Below are positions 1-11,010 of a stretch of 64,000 nucleotides of DNA, in pieces. Each line of letters opens with the position of its first letter. Within the stretch, counting starts at the first letter, position 1. This stretch comes from Isoetes taiwanensis (taxonomy: Eukaryota; Streptophyta; Lycopodiopsida; Isoetales; Isoetaceae). The translations under genes were made by a program, and so were the position numbers. The notes below the pieces were generated by a model, which was not told where the DNA came from, made no database searches, and saw only the letters and a list, made by a program, of their open reading frames with translations. The stretch spans positions 15,944,275 to 16,008,274 of the forward strand of contig JAJEKV010000010.1 in assembly GCA_021234155.1 (NCBI GenBank), read 5' to 3'.

Positions 1-349
1 CCGCTGAAAAACGGGTGGTCGGAAGCCGCCCGATCCGTCGACCAAGCCTTTGCTGCCATAAGATGGCCTTGGAATGGCTCTCGGTTCGATCGATCACCGA
101 TCGAAAACCGGGCGCTTTAAGGAAAATACGATGGCAAGAGTGATCAAAGAAAACAGGGAGGAAGAATGGCTCGGGGAGAGGAAGAGGGTGTTAACACTGG
201 GCTGCACCCTCGAACCCTCGTGAAAAGTGCAATAATAAACTTCCGTCACGCAGGGCCCATGCCCTCCATGACGTGGCGTTATGGGAGGAAGCCGACATGG
301 CCACGCTTTCAGCCTCGAGGAGGCTTCACGCGGGCCATGGCAAGATATT
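1..349. other. Non-coding left edge with a short hairpin
   Basis: I see no convincing gene here. A GC-rich stretch near 88-108 holds an 8-bp inverted repeat (TTCGATCG and CGATCGAA around a 5-base spacer). The ORFs of the right length in this interval have no recognisable protein pattern and run into the following AT-rich repeat. Confidence 0.4.
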
Positions 350-610
350 AAAGGTTATGTTATATGTTTATATATGTTATCTTATGTTATATATTTAATA
401 TGGTTTCAATGGTTGAATAGTATTAAAGGTTATATATGGTTACAATGTTTACATATGGTTTACAATGAATATGGTTGTATGGTTTAATATGGTTATATGA
501 TTTTAGTTAATATGGTTGTATGATTTAATATGGTTTAATATGGTTATATTTAATATGTTTGTATGGTTTTATATGGTTCATATGGTCATATTTGTGGTGT
601 TTGGGGCTAT
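350..610. repeat. AT-rich degenerate tandem repeat (TATGGTT/TTTAATATGG type)
   Basis: The stretch is built from irregular repeats of units such as TTTAATATGG, TTATATGG and TGTATGG, with almost no C on this strand. Short ORFs on either strand here are by-products of the repeat. Confidence 0.7.
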
Positions 611-796
611 ATGGTTTTAATGTGAGCTTTTTCATTCGGGGAGCATGTGAGATGAGTAAAATGGAGCCAAGGAAGTCCAGAGACCATTGCCCTAGGCTCC
701 AATGGAGGAAGATGGGTTGCCTTTTGTTGCACCCTTGCAACTGCAGGCGGTATTTTGCAGAGGGCATAATAACCGCAGCTTGATCCATTTGATAGT

Positions 797-3117
797 GTGA
801 ATGATGAAAGGCTGGGAGATGAACATCTTGGAGTTGGCATTGTGAAGCTTCTTATCGAAGTTGATACAATCATGTCCCAGGGAAGCTCTAGTGATTGCAT
901 TGTGTGCTCAGGGCTGCTGAAGTCCCAAGCTCAGTTGAGATGGCCAATTAGATATATTACACACAAGAATGGTGATACTCTAGAATGCCCTACTGAACTA
1001 CACACCCCAAGGCCCACCCAAGACCATGTGGAAGATTTGGTGGTCGATGAGCATCCTTTGATCACAAGGAAGGGACGCTATGTTTTTCATAAAAGGCAGC
1101 CAAGGGTGCCCAAGAGGCCTAGAAGTGACAAATATTTAGAAAGGGTGGAAAGTATGGCACCAACCAGAGAAAACCTAGAGGCAATTAGGGGTCAAGAGTG
1201 TTGCAACCTAGATTGCACAAAGGTCCGCATACAATGTGGATGACCTCTTGGCAAGATAAGGTCCCAATACATTGGACAGCTTCAAAAAGATAGGATTAAT
1301 TTCATTTACTCCTTGTGTAGGAATTCCAGCTATGATGAAAACACAGGAAGGCTACTATATCAATTGAGGGGCATGAAGGTATGTATGAGAGCATTGAGAT
1401 GGATTCTTGGGGTGAGCAAGTCTTCATTTTACAGATACTGGGAGCAGGTTAGAAAAGGGCACAGTTTGTTCCAACATGGTAATGCACTCACTTTGAAACC
1501 TAGAGCAAATACTCTCAAGGCCATTGCAGTCTTCGAGAGCTTTGTGAGATACATGTCTCAATCTATGCCCCACAAGTCGAAGGTGAACGAGCACCTGCAG
1601 CGAGTGGTGTAAAGAGTGTTGCCACAACACTATATCCAAAAGGAGTGCCTTAAGGAGGTCAACTCCATCCTGGAAACTACTGGAGGTAGGCCTCTTTCTC
1701 AATCACATTTCAGCAAGTTATGGAGCACTCACTTCTCAGACGTGAGTGTCCTACAACACATGCCATTCTCAAAGTGCAACACTTGCATTCAACTCAAGGA
1801 TACACTTGCATCAACTGCAATAGAGAAAGAAAGAATGGCAATTAGGGGAGCAATTTGCGGATCACCAAAGGGACCAAATATCATGTAGACAGTTGTATTG
1901 GCAAAGTGGAGAACATTTTTCGAGATCTTGTGGGACAAATTTTTGTGTATAATTCATGATAAGATGGACCAACACAAGACTTTCTTGCCAAAGCTAGATC
2001 CTTTATCCAAGCGTTGTCAAAACGCTTTTCAGATGAAAGTAAGTCTGGCGGGTGTCTTAACACATGGTCATGGAACTAGAACATATGGTCATTTTGTGCT
2101 TGATCTATGGAGGGATGATCCAAACTTCCATGTGAGCTCTATTTTCAAGTGCTTGAGAACACTAGAGAAAGGATCAATAGAAGGGAGGAGGTATTCCCTT
2201 CAAAGACCCATTTTTGAGGCTTTGATGGATGATCAACCGCTTTGTTACCAAAGGCAGATAAAAAAGCTCACATCCAAGGTGTCTAGTGAATCAAGGAGGA
2301 CTTGGGATGATTTCCCCTTACTTGAGAAACCCACCGAGGAGCTATGTGTGTTTAATTGGACAACTGTTGGAAAGAAAACAAGAATAGATGGATGTTTGGG
2401 GCAATGTCATACTTGACAAAGTGGGAGTATTCAAAGTTGTGAAAGTGGGATTCATGATGGTTGGGCATACGCATGATGATATAGATGGATTCTTTGGAAC
2501 TTTCTCCACCAAGCTCAAGAGAGAAAACGTGACTAGTCTACCTGAACTAATGGATGTGTTTGAGAGCTGCATTGACCCCAACCCAATGGCTTTCTTGATG
2601 GATGAGGTTGCAGATTGGAAACCATTTGTAGAGGGATACTTGCTAGATGGTAAGGACCAGTTGACAGGACACACAAAGCCACTTCAATTCAAGTTTTGGG
2701 TTAGGGATGGAATACCAATCATGCAATATAAGTGGAGACCAGGTGACAAGTTGTGGATGCCTGTACAAGGAATCGAGTTATGGCAAAGGGGTGCTGCTAG
2801 TGAAGTTCTCATTCCTAAAGGGCAGCCAAAACCACTACCTCCCTTCAAGACTGTCAAAGACTCTAGCCAACTAGTGAAGGGCATCAAGGATTACATAACG
2901 CACTGGGATGATGTTCGAAATGGAAAGCACACCTCCACTCTTAAGAAAAATCAAATGGACTCCCTAATCAAGTACTGGGAGAAAGTTGTGACATGCTTAG
3001 AAATTGAACAACCATGTGGGAGGAAGCTAAGAGACGGGTTCTTGCCAGAGTCAAGATGGGAGGGTTCTCAAGGAGCAAGCACGTCTAAGAATGTTCACTT
3101 GGGTCCTAACAAGGGTT
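797..3117 (+). pseudogene. DUF7869-type (transposase-like) gene, 5' part, split by element A
   Basis: Reading frames at 797-1243, 1313-1612, 1616-1888 and 1898-2416 lie in one frame separated by stops; the frame then shifts twice before 2388-3117. Family features visible in order are a HDKMDQ-K-T segment (about 1960), LTHGHGTRTYGHFVLDLW (about 2055-2110), a DNCWKENKNR motif readable only in a third frame (about 2356-2385) and VGHTHDDIDGFF (about 2460-2495). DUF7869 proteins commonly carry the DN-x-NKNR and VGHTHEDID blocks and often behave as repetitive, mobile-element-like genes; their biochemical function is not established. The reading frame stops abruptly at the LTR of element A and resumes at 14046. 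At least three stops and two frameshifts argue for a pseudogene, unless some are sequencing errors. Confidence 0.75.
3113..3117. other. Target-site duplication of element A, left copy (GGGTT)
   Basis: GGGTT directly precedes the LTR start TGTTGCC; the same 5 bases directly follow the right LTR at 14041-14045. Five base pairs is the usual Ty3/gypsy integrase stagger. Confidence 0.9.
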
Positions 3118-5594
3118 TGTTGCCCATTTTTGGCAACATGGACCAGCATCTATGTATCAAAACTTTTGTCTCATCTATATTTCCTCTAAGGAAAAGTTCC
3201 AGGCTATTGCAATCCCATTAGAGTTTGGAAGACATTTGACCAAGATTGGAAGGCATTGGGGATCTCCTTTTATAGCCTAGTCTTTTCCTTGAGGTAAAGC
3301 ACCTTTCTAGACACATTCCCATTTGTTTAACATTTTTCCTTTGATTTGAAGACCAGGCAAAGGCTATAGCAAGTTTATCAAGGAGCCACAAGGCATTTCA
3401 TCAAAGTTCAACCTTATGAAGCTTATTTGAGTTGCATTAGTAATTTTGAGGTCACACACATGAGAATGCCATCTTGAAAGTGAAATTTGCTCTTATTCTA
3501 GCCTCGAAGTTTGGAAGACCCTTATAGAAGTTTGGAAGACCCTTAGGCTTTTGAGCAAACTTATTTTCACTATGAGGTATGATTTGAGCTTTAGAAACAA
3601 TTTGAGATGAGATCAAGTGCTACAGAGGTACCCATCTTCTCTTCATTCCATTCATCTTATATCCACCTTTTTTATGTCCCAAGAGCCTTCATGAAACCTT
3701 TCTTTCACCATTTTTCCACCCTTTGAGTCCTTTTCTCATCATTCCACTACCCAAATTTTATTGGTCCTACCTTCATTTGAGAATTGCCCCCTAATGATCT
3801 TGAAAACCTTCAAAGGCAAGAAAACTCTATTTTCACCCTCATTTCATCCTCCTAAACCCTATTATAGCCTATTTACACCTTTTCCCCATCTCTTTCCCCA
3901 CGATTTTTTCACCATCCCCAAGTTTGTGATTCATTGACCATGGGTCAAAAGGGACCAAAATTCAAATGTTTTAGTTTGACCTAAAATCTCTCTAGATGGA
4001 AAGCTTGGCAAAAAAGAGCTAATTTGGTCTTTTAAAATTTGAAAAAAACCCTTGGGAAGGCCTTCAAATTTGGATTCTTGGGATGCGTGCCATAAAATAA
4101 AAAACCTATTCTAGCCTATCTACCCTATCTATTTCCACATCATCCCTACATCATTTCCACATCACCCCCCCTTTTTTCATTCCCATTTCCACGGCAAAGG
4201 CGTAGGGGGGGGCTGACACGGGCTGGGTGTCCCCTCTGCGTGGCACGCACAGTTATTAGCTGGGTCAGCATTATGCCTTATATACAGGAGCCTCCAGAAC
4301 CATTTTAGCCTGTGGGATATATGGCATTCAAGAATTTTTCGATGAACCCTAAAAAATAGGGGAGCTCCGCTAAACCGCCAATTGCGGCCTAAATTTGATT
4401 GAATCCCGCCAATTTTCACCCGAATTATCTCCCGACTCTTTTCCGAGACCTTGAGGATCCTCGTGGGCACTTGATCCGTTAGAAATTGCTCAAATTTGGC
4501 CTAAAATCACTGGCCGAAGCTAGCTTTTGGGAAGAACAATTCTTAAGTCGAGGACAGATCAAATCAAGACGCCCCTCGAGAGATAGACCCTCGCGGATCT
4601 TGGCGATTCGACATTTTGATATTATCTTGTTCTCGCTCTATTCAAATTGTGTTCTATTCTCGCCGAAATTGAAGATCTACAATGGCGTGACTTATTTGAC
4701 ATCAAAACGCTTAACCGCAACTCAAGAAATTTCTTCATTTTGCTTCTTGGGTAGTTTGAGGCTTCCTAGAAGCTCGGATCGCTCTGAATCGCTCTCAAGC
4801 ATCATTATTTGGGTAATACCTTTTAATACTATTGGACCTTTCTCAGATATTATCTTGCTATAATATACATTCTTTGCCCAGGAAAAATTATTGTCATCAT
4901 TATTCATTTATCTTGTAAAATCTTGTATTGTCCGGTAAAGTTAAAACCAAAATACAAAGCCAAAATATTTACTTCAAGTTATATCCCATTCAAATAGTTA
5001 TATTTCATCCTCATAATGATCCTAGGAGCCTATACATCCAAAGAAAACCTATAACAGGATTTTTCTTCATAACTGTTACAGAGTTTGCTTTTTTCTTGAG
5101 GCTTTGGCTATTCTCAGAAAAAACTAAAACATCTTTTTACTATTTAAAACTTATGCACGTGATCTAGAGACTATTTTGAAGTTGCCTCGCATTGCATTTC
5201 AACTCAAAATTCCTTATCAAACTCCATCCGCAAAATTTGGCTCTCTCTGCTTTTGGCACCGGCCAACTTTTTGACCTGACTTTGACCTCGGTTTTCTTGA
5301 CCTTCCTTTATCCAAATCAAGCCAAATTTTCATCAGGAGTTTCTTCTGATTGTTGACCATCTGCACCACCAACCAGATCTTAAAAATCTCAAAAGGTGTG
5401 TCTTCTAGGTCGGTTTTGCTCGACAGCTTTTTTTTGGTTTCGTGGATCAGAGTGATTTTGAAAAACCAAGATTCCAAAATGACTTTTCTCGCTTTATATG
5501 TTAAGGATTGATCACCCTAAGTGATCTGGAGGTCCTAACCATTTTGTTTGAGCTTCCTTGAGGTTAGACTAAAATTCCAGGTTTTAGGCTAACA
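3118..5594 (+). repeat. Element A 5' LTR (2477 bp)
   Basis: It starts TGTTGCCC and ends GCTAACA, giving the canonical TG..CA with a TGTT..AACA inverted terminus. It matches 11602-14040 along its length. A 24-base internal duplication (AGTTTGGAAGACCCTTATAG type, about 3507-3550) is shared by both LTRs. A TTATATAC box near 4277 is a possible promoter. Differences from the right LTR fall mainly in GC-rich spots at 4190-4215, 4365-4390, 4455-4470, 4535-4620 and 5220-5450. Confidence 0.95.
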
Positions 5595-5597
5595 TTT

Positions 5598-5617
5598 TGG
5601 AGGTCCTACCGAGATTT
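5598..5617 (+). promoter_or_regulatory. Primer-binding site of element A, probably tRNA-Gln
   Basis: TGGAGGTCCTACCGAGATTT starts three bases after the 5' LTR. From memory of eukaryotic tRNA-Gln, whose 3' end reads as the complement of TGGAGGTCCCACCGAGATTT, there is one mismatch in 20. It would prime minus-strand cDNA synthesis. Most plant LTR elements use initiator tRNA-Met, so this is a less common primer choice. Confidence 0.7.
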
Positions 5618-5637
5618 TCACCTGGAAGTTGAACTCC

Positions 5638-6900
5638 ATGGCGCCAAGAAAGCTTGCTGAGCCTGCTGAGGCCTGCTGAACCACCTGAGGTAACAGGTCA
5701 ACCAGATTTAGTAGGGGTAAGCATGAAAGTGGCTACCAGATCCACAACAAATGTTGCAAATGTTTCCACTTTGCCTATTCCTCCTCAAGTTCCTTATCAT
5801 TTTGAGCTTACTGCACCTGTTTCTCCCCCTTGTTATGATTCTTCCATGAATGCTAACCATTTCTTGAAGACTTTTGAAGAATATTATGAGGAACATGGAA
5901 AGAAGAAAGGTACCAGGTTTGCTGAATTTACCAAATGCATGAAAGGTGATGAGGCCAGTCCCCGGTTGGATTTTGAAACCGCCAATAGGTACTAAGTGGG
6001 ATGAATTGGAACAAAGATTTCTCATCAAGGTTTGGTAAGACTACTTCACCCCAGGATCTTATTTTTTGAGCTAAATTCCTTTTCTATTAAATGGTGAAAG
6101 TGTGAAACAAGATGTGGAAAGATTTAACTCTTATTTGCCGGTATGTAATAGGAACCATGTTTCCCACCCAACTTTGCATCCGGGTTGCTTCCTTTATCGA
6201 GGTTTGATGTCCAGCCTAAGATCTATAGGAAGCTATTAAAACTTCAAAAAGTTTGGTGAGCTAGATTCTATCCATAAGACATTTGTAAAGGCTGTAGATT
6301 TAGTAGAAATGCTAAGCTATTTGCCTCGATGAAGAAGTCGAGATCCATTCTACCCTCCTCATCATGATATCGAAAGCGGGAGTTACATTATGCTAATGCT
6401 GCCCTCGTATGCGCGATTGAAGAAAAGAAGAAGCCAAAAGTGAAGAGTTAGACCCTCGTGTTTCGTAAATGAAATCTGAGATAAGTAAGGTATCCAAGCT
6501 CTTTAGAAGTTACCAAACAACTTATGGAGTTAAAAATGGTAATAATGCTCTTTCTTCTCGCTCTACCATACCCTGAATGCACAATCGTGGTAAGCCCTAC
6601 CATAGGGCTGAAAATTGCTTTGCAAGATCTTGTCCTAAATGCCACAAAAGGGGCCATTTTGGTAGAGAATGTCCTGTCTGTTTTTTGTAAAGAGATAGGT
6701 CATGAGGAGAAATTTCCAAAGTTGTCAAGAATTACCCTTGCAAAGCAAGAAAAAGGTAAACAGTGTCAAATGTTAGTTTTATTGAGACTTGTGCGTAAGA
6801 GCAAGAAGAACAAGATGTTATGGTTGTGCAAACACGCATAGGCTTCATTCGTGTACCTCGCGCAAGTTCTGCTCCACCAATTATAGCTCCTAAGGTAACA
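5638..6900 (+). pseudogene. Element A gag (frameshifted) with CCHC zinc knuckle
   Basis: The first ATG after the primer-binding site is at 5638 (MAPRKLAEPAE), but that frame stops quickly; an overlapping frame is open from 5654 to 5995. Further gag-like sequence (WDELEQRF, about 6000; retrotransposon gag helices to about 6330) is spread over several frames. A zinc knuckle CPKCHKRGHFGRECPVC is readable at about 6634-6682, the nucleic-acid-binding motif of nucleocapsid. Gag would form the cytoplasmic particle that packages element RNA. Multiple frameshifts make this copy unable to yield full-length Gag as read. Confidence 0.75.
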
Positions 6901-7025
6901 TTTCAGCCAAATCCCCAAAAAATATAGCTCCTCCCCGCTCAAAGGTATAAACAGAAAGATTCCGAGCTTGATGAATTTGAATTGCTTATGAAAACTCCAA
7001 GGTTATCAGAGACTTACTAACTCTA

Positions 7026-7460
7026 TTGAGGATTGCACCATCATACAGGGAAAAGTTTATCAAGAATACCCAAAATGTTGAAGAAATTGCTGCAGAGACT
7101 TGCAACAACATTTTTAGTTTTACCCGAAAGCACAATCAAGATCCAGGTGCTTTTACTTGTAGTGCTACTATAGGTACTTCCCATTTAGATAAGGTCTTGT
7201 CGGATGGAGGTTCTTCTCTAAATGTCATGCCTTATCATGTTATGAAAACACTAATCTCAAGGTAGAAGACAATACTTCTATTGTTCTAAAAATCCTTTTC
7301 CAATGCTAAGGTAGTGCCAAAAGGAGTGGTGAGGAATGTGTCCAAGTAATACAGGAGGAATCATTGTTTTAGCTACATTTGTGGTTGTTGATTTTGAGAA
7401 TGTTAACCATGCTAACATCTATGATTTATTATTGGGAAGAAGGTGGATGAAAACAGTAGA
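7026..7460 (+). pseudogene. Element A aspartic protease region
   Basis: An open frame at 7026-7265 carries LSDGGSSLNVMP (about 7197-7232), the retropepsin active-site form D-G-x-S-x-N. After frame changes, the family's C-terminal flap-like block reads NIYDLLLGRRWM at about 7420-7449, matching the usual ILGRPWL region. The enzyme would cleave Gag-Pol in the particle. At least one frameshift (near 7265-7380) separates the two blocks. Confidence 0.7.
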
Positions 7461-7679
7461 TGCTAGGCCTAGGGAGGCCTATATGGTCTGAAGGCATTTG
7501 CACTATTTCAAATGGAGCAACTTCCATTAAATTGGTAAACAAAACTGACCCCTCTGCTAATATTAGGTTCATAGATGTGGATATATTGCAAGAAGAGGAG
7601 CTAGGAGTTTACAGTTTAGGTCTAGATGTTGATATGAGTGAAGAAGTTATCAACTTTGCTCATGTAGAGTTCTCTGATC

Positions 7680-8090
7680 CAAAAGAAAGCAAGGCCTACC
7701 TTTGGTTTGATGGAGGTATGTCTAAAAAATTAGGGATTGCTTCTTCTGCTGCTATTCTGAAGGATGCAGATCTTAAGCTGATGACTAAGATAGGAGAATT
7801 CATCCTAATATTTCTTCTAATGCAGAAAGTATAGGGGCCCTCATTGCAGGCCTACAGGAAGCAAGGTTCATGAATATTTCCTATATTGTTATCTATGGAG
7901 AATCACAACTCGTTTTGCAAACAGATTTTGGGAGAATACCAAACAAAACATCAAGATATGGAGGATCTGAACACACAAGCTCGAGAATTGCTAACTTTTT
8001 TTGATCATTGGGAGATTTATCATATTCCAAGGTCCAAAAACTTTGAGGCTGATTCTTTGTGCAGGAAAACACTCTTAGAGCATTTATCTG
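7680..8090 (+). pseudogene. Element A archaeal-like RNase H domain placed before RT
   Basis: YLWFDGGMSKK (about 7699-7731) is the first strand with the first catalytic Asp. In a shifted frame NAESIGALIAGLQEA (about 7822-7866) supplies the Glu helix, and YGESQLVLQ (about 7895-7921) the third acidic position with Glu in place of the usual Asp. GEYQTKHQDMEDLNTQA and IYHIPRSKNFEADSL (about 8008-8057) match the HxPRxxNxxAD block. This pattern is typical of the second, archaeal-like RNase H (RVT_3) seen in some plant gypsy elements. It would remove RNA from RNA:DNA hybrids. A frameshift near 7815 breaks it. Its position between protease and reverse transcriptase is the unusual point. Confidence 0.7.
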
Positions 8091-8099
8091 AGGGAGCTA

Positions 8100-8929
8100 T
8101 CAAGGAAGATGTTCTAGATGAAGATGAGCTCTCTCAATTTCATCCTATCTTGACCATCAACCTAGCACAAGAGGAATCACACAAAGAGCTTGAAGTGCAT
8201 AAGGAAGGTATGTCTAGAACTTTGCAAATGGGAGATCTATATGAAGAGGAATGCAAAGGTAAAATGGTTAAGTACTTTGAAGATTGGGTGGATGTTTTTG
8301 CATGGGAATATTCAGAGTTGAAAGGGGTTGATAGAAGCATTTGTGAGTTTGAGATAAAAGTTCGTGAAGATACTAAACCTGTTATGCAGAGATTGAGAAG
8401 GATTAATTCCTCACTTTTAGATCTGATCAAGCAGGAATTATTCAAAATGCAGGAGTCAGGTTTGATAATTGACATTGTGAACCCTTGGGTTTCTTGTATT
8501 GTTCCAGTTCTAAAAAAGAATGGTTCTCTAAGAATATGTGTGGATTATAGAGATCTCAATAAAGCTACTATTAAAGATTGTTACCCTTTGCCTTTTTTTG
8601 AAGAAATCCTTTATGCAGTGGCTGGCAAGTCTATGTACTCATTTTTGGATGGTTTCTCTGGTTTTAATCAGATTAGCATCAAAAAGGAGGATCAGCCCAA
8701 GACATCCTTCATTACTCCATGGGGAACTTATGCAATGAAAAGGATGCCTTTTGGATTAATGAATGCCCCTGCTACATTTCAGAGAGCTATGGATACTGTC
8801 TTTGCAAGCATGACTCCTGAGCAATTCAGAGTCTGTCTTGATGATTTATGCCTAGGTACTGATACAAGTGATCATATCTCAGAGCTAACAAGGGTATTTA
8901 CATTGTGCGCATGCATGGAGTTAATCTAA
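8100..8929 (+). CDS. Element A reverse transcriptase
   Basis: The open frame 7886-8929 covers the end of the preceding RNase H, a linker and the RT fingers and palm. Motifs seen are VPVLKKNGSLRICVDYRDLNK (broken here at its centre; about 8500-8560), YPLPFFEEI, FLDGFSGFNQI (first catalytic Asp, about 8644-8676), TPWGTYAMKRMPFGLMNAPATFQ (about 8716-8780) and VCLDDLCLGTD (about 8831-8863). The last replaces the usual Y-x-D-D with C-L-D-D while keeping both Asp. It copies element RNA to cDNA in the particle. The frame ends at 8929 in the thumb; the connection domain continues in another frame at 8940. Confidence 0.85.
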
Positions 8930-8939
8930 ATCCCAAGAA

Positions 8940-9645
8940 GTGCATCTTTTGGCATCCAAAGGCCAGCTTTTAGGCCATGAGGTTTCTGCTAAAGGCCTTC
9001 AAGTAGCTGAAGAGAAGATCATAGCTTTAAAAAAGCTTCAAACACCCAAGACAATTAAAGAAGTCAAGGGATTTATGGGAATGACCTCTTTCTTAAGGGT
9101 GTATGTGCCTAATTTCTCTCACCTTATTAGTCCTATCTCCAAATTGACTAGAGTAGGCCAAGTTAGTAAAAGAGAAAGTAAATATAGGCCCTGTTGTTTG
9201 ACTGATGATGAGTGTGAAAAAGCTTTTTTGCAGATCATAGAGGCTATTTGCCATTCTACACTTTTAAAAACTCCGCACCTTTCATTGCCATTTAAAGTTT
9301 ATATAACCATTACTAAAAAGGTCTTGGAGTTGCTATTTTGCAGATAGGCACCCCATTGCTTTTTTGCAAGCAAACAATGGTCTCAAACCGAGGAGAAGTA
9401 TGCTAAGGTAGAAAAGGAGTGCTGCTGCTCTCATCTTTTTGATAGAGAGACAGGGACATCTTCTACAAAAATCCCAAGCCACTATCTACATGCAGCAGAA
9501 CCCCATGCCTTTTTTGTATGGTAAGAAATTAGAAAAACCCAAGCTTCATAGATGGGCTTGTAGGCTCCAATCTTATGATTTAAAGGTAAAGGTCATTCAT
9601 GTATTGAACAATCCGAAGTTTATACTTACCCGCCGCCTACTTTGA
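8940..9645 (+). pseudogene. Element A RT thumb/connection and ordinary RNase H (frameshifted)
   Basis: 8940-9347 gives LGHEVSAKGLQVAEEKI, GFMGMTSFLRVYVPNFS and a weak FKVYITIT start of the gypsy RNase H. Other frames give SKQWSQTEEKYAKVEKE (about 9366-9420) and 9439-9645 KPKLHRWACRLQSYDLKV, the end of a gypsy RNase H. This is the normal RNase H position after RT, so element A once carried two RNase H domains. Frame changes near 9340 and 9430 break it. Confidence 0.75.
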
Positions 9646-9816
9646 ACATGAGGAGGTTGTACAAGAAGAAGAAATGACTAACCTTGTTGTAAATGAGCGT
9701 GACTTGTCGATATACAAGCTCAAGGTTGGCAACAACCTATTAGGAGATTCCTTCAGTATCAAGAGATACCTTCTGAATTTTCAAAAAGCCAAGCTTACAA
9801 GTTTAAGTTAAAATGT

Positions 9817-11010
9817 TTGACTTACTCTTTGGTTGGTGACATTTTGTGCAAGGTAAACAGGGATGGTGTACTCTTAAGGTGTGTTGATGAAGCTGAAGCT
9901 GCCCTGGTACTTGCTGAAAATCACAAAGGTGTTTGTGGTGGTCATTTTGCAGCAGACACAACTGCCAAGAAAATATTGAGGTCTGGTTACTTTTGGCCTC
10001 ATTTATTTAAAGACTGTTATGATGTTATAAAGACTTGTCACCAATGCCAGATCTTTGGCAAAAGAATCTTGCATCCTGCTCCTCTTACAGGAATTGTCTC
10101 CCCTGGTCCATTTCAAGTTTGGGGATTGGACTATGTTGGCTCTATCAATCCCCCATCCTCGGCCCAGCACGAATACATTGTTGTAGCTACAGATCTGTTC
10201 ACTAAGTGGTCAGAAGCAGCACCCTTAAGGAAAGCAAATGCCCATACTACTGCTAGATTTTTGCATGAGAATATTTGCTCTAGGTTTGGCATTCCATTCA
10301 AAATTTTGACTGATAGAGGCTCTACTTTTATTAATGAGGTTATTAATTTCCTTGTTTCAAGCCTCAAGATCAAGCATGTGAAAAGCGCAGCCTATTATCC
10401 TCAAGGAAATGGTCAAGCTGAGTCTACTAACAAAGTGCTTAAGGGTATTTTGCAGAAAACAGTTTGCCAAAACCAAAGGGATTGGCACTTGAAATTATAT
10501 GATGCTTTTTGGGCTCATAGAATTACTTATAAAGCAGCTATTAATGCCTCACCTTTCAGTTTAGTATATGGAGTAGAGGCAGTCATTCCAGTCGAGTTAG
10601 AGATACCCTCTTTAAGGATGGCACTCAAGCTTGAGTTGGAGTTTTCTGAAGCCTTGAAGCACAGGTATGAAGTTCTGTTAAAATTGGATGAAGAAAGGTT
10701 TGTTGCAGAGAATTACAACTTGTTGAAGAAGGCTAAGAGTGCAGCAGCTTTCAAGGCTGCTCACAAACTACAAGATAAGTTTGCACCTATGGAATTAGTT
10801 TTGAAGTGGAATGCTGCAGATGAAGGAAAGCTTTCCAAGTTTGAAAACCCCTGGGAGGGTCCTTATCAGATTGTAGAGGAGGCTGGCTGCTCATCTTATA
10901 GATTGACAGATCTTGGTACAGGTTTAGAGTTGCCAAACCCCATTAATATTCAACACCTTAAAAGATATTGGCCTCAAAGATGCCCGCTAAGCCTATTCAC
11001 TTCTATATAG
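9817..11010 (+). CDS. Element A integrase (intact ORF, 397 aa)
   Basis: The N-terminal zinc domain shows HKGVCGGHF and CHQCQ (H-H-C-C, residues about 36-79). The core carries the D-D-E triad: WGLDYVG, ILTDRGSTF and YYPQGNGQAEST. The C-terminus ends with WEGPYQIVEEAG and INIQHLKRYWP, a GPY/F-type DNA-binding module; no chromodomain follows. It would insert the cDNA in host chromatin with a 5-bp stagger. This is the best preserved gene of the element. An in-frame upstream extension is blocked by stops, so it is presumably cleaved from a Pol polyprotein in an active copy. Confidence 0.9.
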   Translation: MTYSLVGDILCKVNRDGVLLRCVDEAEAALVLAENHKGVCGGHFAADTTAKKILRSGYFWPHLFKDCYDVIKTCHQCQIFGKRILHPAPLTGIVSPGPFQVWGLDYVGSINPPSSAQHEYIVVATDLFTKWSEAAPLRKANAHTTARFLHENICSRFGIPFKILTDRGSTFINEVINFLVSSLKIKHVKSAAYYPQGNGQAESTNKVLKGILQKTVCQNQRDWHLKLYDAFWAHRITYKAAINASPFSLVYGVEAVIPVELEIPSLRMALKLELEFSEALKHRYEVLLKLDEERFVAENYNLLKKAKSAAAFKAAHKLQDKFAPMELVLKWNAADEGKLSKFENPWEGPYQIVEEAGCSSYRLTDLGTGLELPNPINIQHLKRYWPQRCPLSLFTSI

